Source: JAGLHV01 sp023143305 [NCBI: Clostridia bacterium]
Lineage (GTDB): Bacteria > CBDUZB01 > JAGLHV01
Direction of reading: 5' to 3'
Length of the DNA: 59,416 nt
Assembly: GCA_030637025.1 (NCBI GenBank)
Contig: DAOVVV010000014.1
Coordinates: forward strand, 1-59,416
Positions 58,651 through 59,416 of this stretch are shown here, piece after piece. The notes beneath the pieces were generated by a model that saw only the letters and a program-made list of their open reading frames with translations, was not told where the DNA came from and did not search any database. The first letter of the stretch is position 1; every line of letters begins with the position of its first letter. Made by a program: the position numbers and the translations under genes.

Positions 58651-59416
58651 CTACGGTTGTTCTTCAGCAGTTATAGTTACAGTTATTGTTTGTTGTATAG
58701 TTAAACTCGTGCTTGTTGGTGCTTCAAATCTAAACCATAAATATCTATCTTGAGTGGGCGGCACATTATATCCTTTGACCCCCTCTCCTTCGTCATCTTT
58801 GCCAAAATCTCCTGTAGAACATAACCGCTGAATAGTTCCAATAGCATCGGAAAAACTTCCCCCAATATCAAAATGACTGCTTTGGGCCGTAGCAGTCTGA
58901 AAATTGCCACACATACGGAATTCTTCTGCCCCAGGGACAGTATCAGTCACACAGGCCCAACCTGCAGGGGCAGTAAGATGTAAAGAATATCGTTCATTTA
59001 CAGTGCCATTATTAGTGACGGTAATTGAACTATTTGCCGTAGTTGTACTTCCTTTAATTACCGCACCAAAATCATAAGAGGAAGAACCAATAAAGATACT
59101 TAAAGTGCTATCTTGCTTTGACACAGCATTGACCTTATTGGATAAATCAGACCAATTTGACATTTCATCGGCAGTTTTAATATAAAAATAATAAACAATT
59201 CCTTCTATTAAACTACCAATAGTTTTATTTTCACTATTTCCAGGGGATGTATCAGTTGACCATTGGATTTCATAAGGCATATCTTCCCATGTGTCAGTAG
59301 AGGTAGAAGAGTATTTAATGTGATATTGTCCATTGGTAATATCCCCTGTATTTCCATCATCTCCAGGGGCGGTCCAGGATAGGTCTATTTCCCCAGAGTT
59401 GGTTCCAGTTTGTGCA
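58651..59416 (-). CDS. Secreted fibronectin-III protein, truncated by window edge
   Basis: The C-terminal 254 residues of a larger surface protein; the frame is open to the right edge. Residues from the edge inward (IDLSWTAPGDDGNTGDITNG then QYHIKYSS) are a typical fibronectin type III repeat ending in SNKVNAVS. A second beta-sandwich follows (STLSIFIGSSSYDFGAVIKG then STTTANSSITVTNNGTVNER), resembling choice-of-anchor/ASPM-like domains. The C-terminus (TITVTITAEEQP) has no sorting-type domain or PEP-CTERM signal. Internal ATG 59280 is not the real start. The function is unknown. Confidence 0.8.
   Translation of the reverse strand, partial: AQTGTNSGEIDLSWTAPGDDGNTGDITNGQYHIKYSSTSTDTWEDMPYEIQWSTDTSPGNSENKTIGSLIEGIVYYFYIKTADEMSNWSDLSNKVNAVSKQDSTLSIFIGSSSYDFGAVIKGSTTTANSSITVTNNGTVNERYSLHLTAPAGWACVTDTVPGAEEFRMCGNFQTATAQSSHFDIGGSFSDAIGTIQRLCSTGDFGKDDEGEGVKGYNVPPTQDRYLWFRFEAPTSTSLTIQQTITVTITAEEQP

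Overview
The window comes from an AT-rich, Gram-negative-type bacterium, most likely an uncultured candidate-phylum lineage of the Omnitrophota / Desantisbacteria / WOR-3 kind. The evidence is three PorV/UPF0164-type outer-membrane proteins, secreted proteins ending in FlgD-Ig/type-A-like C-terminal domains, an exosortase with EpsI, and gaps packed with short dispersed repeats. No rRNA gene or taxonomic marker fixes the placement, so it is an inference.

Layout. 1-0.76 kb: left-truncated HTH/HD-GYP protein. 1.2-5.0 kb: secreted beta-helix protein, EpsI and exosortase. 5.2-22.4 kb: a minus-strand surface-polysaccharide cassette (epimerase, deacetylase, six glycosyltransferases or related enzymes, methyltransferase, Wzy/WaaL-type polymerase, hexapeptide acetyltransferase, pyruvyltransferase, FrhB-like oxidoreductase, Wzx-type flippase, N-acetyl sugar amidotransferase), with two four-helix-bundle (23S IVP-type) genes and three remnants of gene 3' ends. 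A 117-bp perfect inverted repeat brackets it. 22.9-34 kb: export and envelope genes: PorV-like protein, a 121-aa mini sorting-domain protein, a CpsD-type tyrosine kinase, a Wzz/GumC-type chain-length protein, a PorV-barrel/Wza-type fusion behind a promoter and leader terminator, LapA-like protein, Maf, PorV-TPR fusion and another secreted protein. 34.3-40.7 kb: a 1758-aa kinase/ATPase/histidine-kinase protein between two stand-alone receivers. 40.8-42.5 kb: tRNA-Ser(UGA), BON-like gene and serS. 43-44.8 kb: MBL-fold hydrolase and a half-size TauE-like transporter. 45-51 kb (plus strand): SRPBCC protein, a KS/chain-length-factor-like pair, sensor kinase and a receiver-XRE regulator, together resembling a minimal type II polyketide system. 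51-54.7 kb: pckG, purC and a UPF0280 gene. 55-59.4 kb: an EF-hand membrane protein, a small multidrug-export-family protein and a truncated fibronectin-III protein.

How they fit. The cassette and export genes look like one Wzx/Wzy-type capsule or EPS pathway: precursor and glycosyl assembly, flipping, polymerisation, length control by Wzz plus BY-kinase, and export through an outer-membrane protein in which a PorV-type barrel is fused to the Wza-type periplasmic domains. The polyketide-like operon is separate and has its own strong promoter. Almost every gap in the minus-strand part contains hairpin repeats (REP-like), MITE-like elements with terminal inverted repeats, or GTCCATAG/GACGGTT-type dispersed repeats. 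Several genes end inside such repeats, and one glycosyltransferase appears to carry a repeat-derived in-frame insertion.
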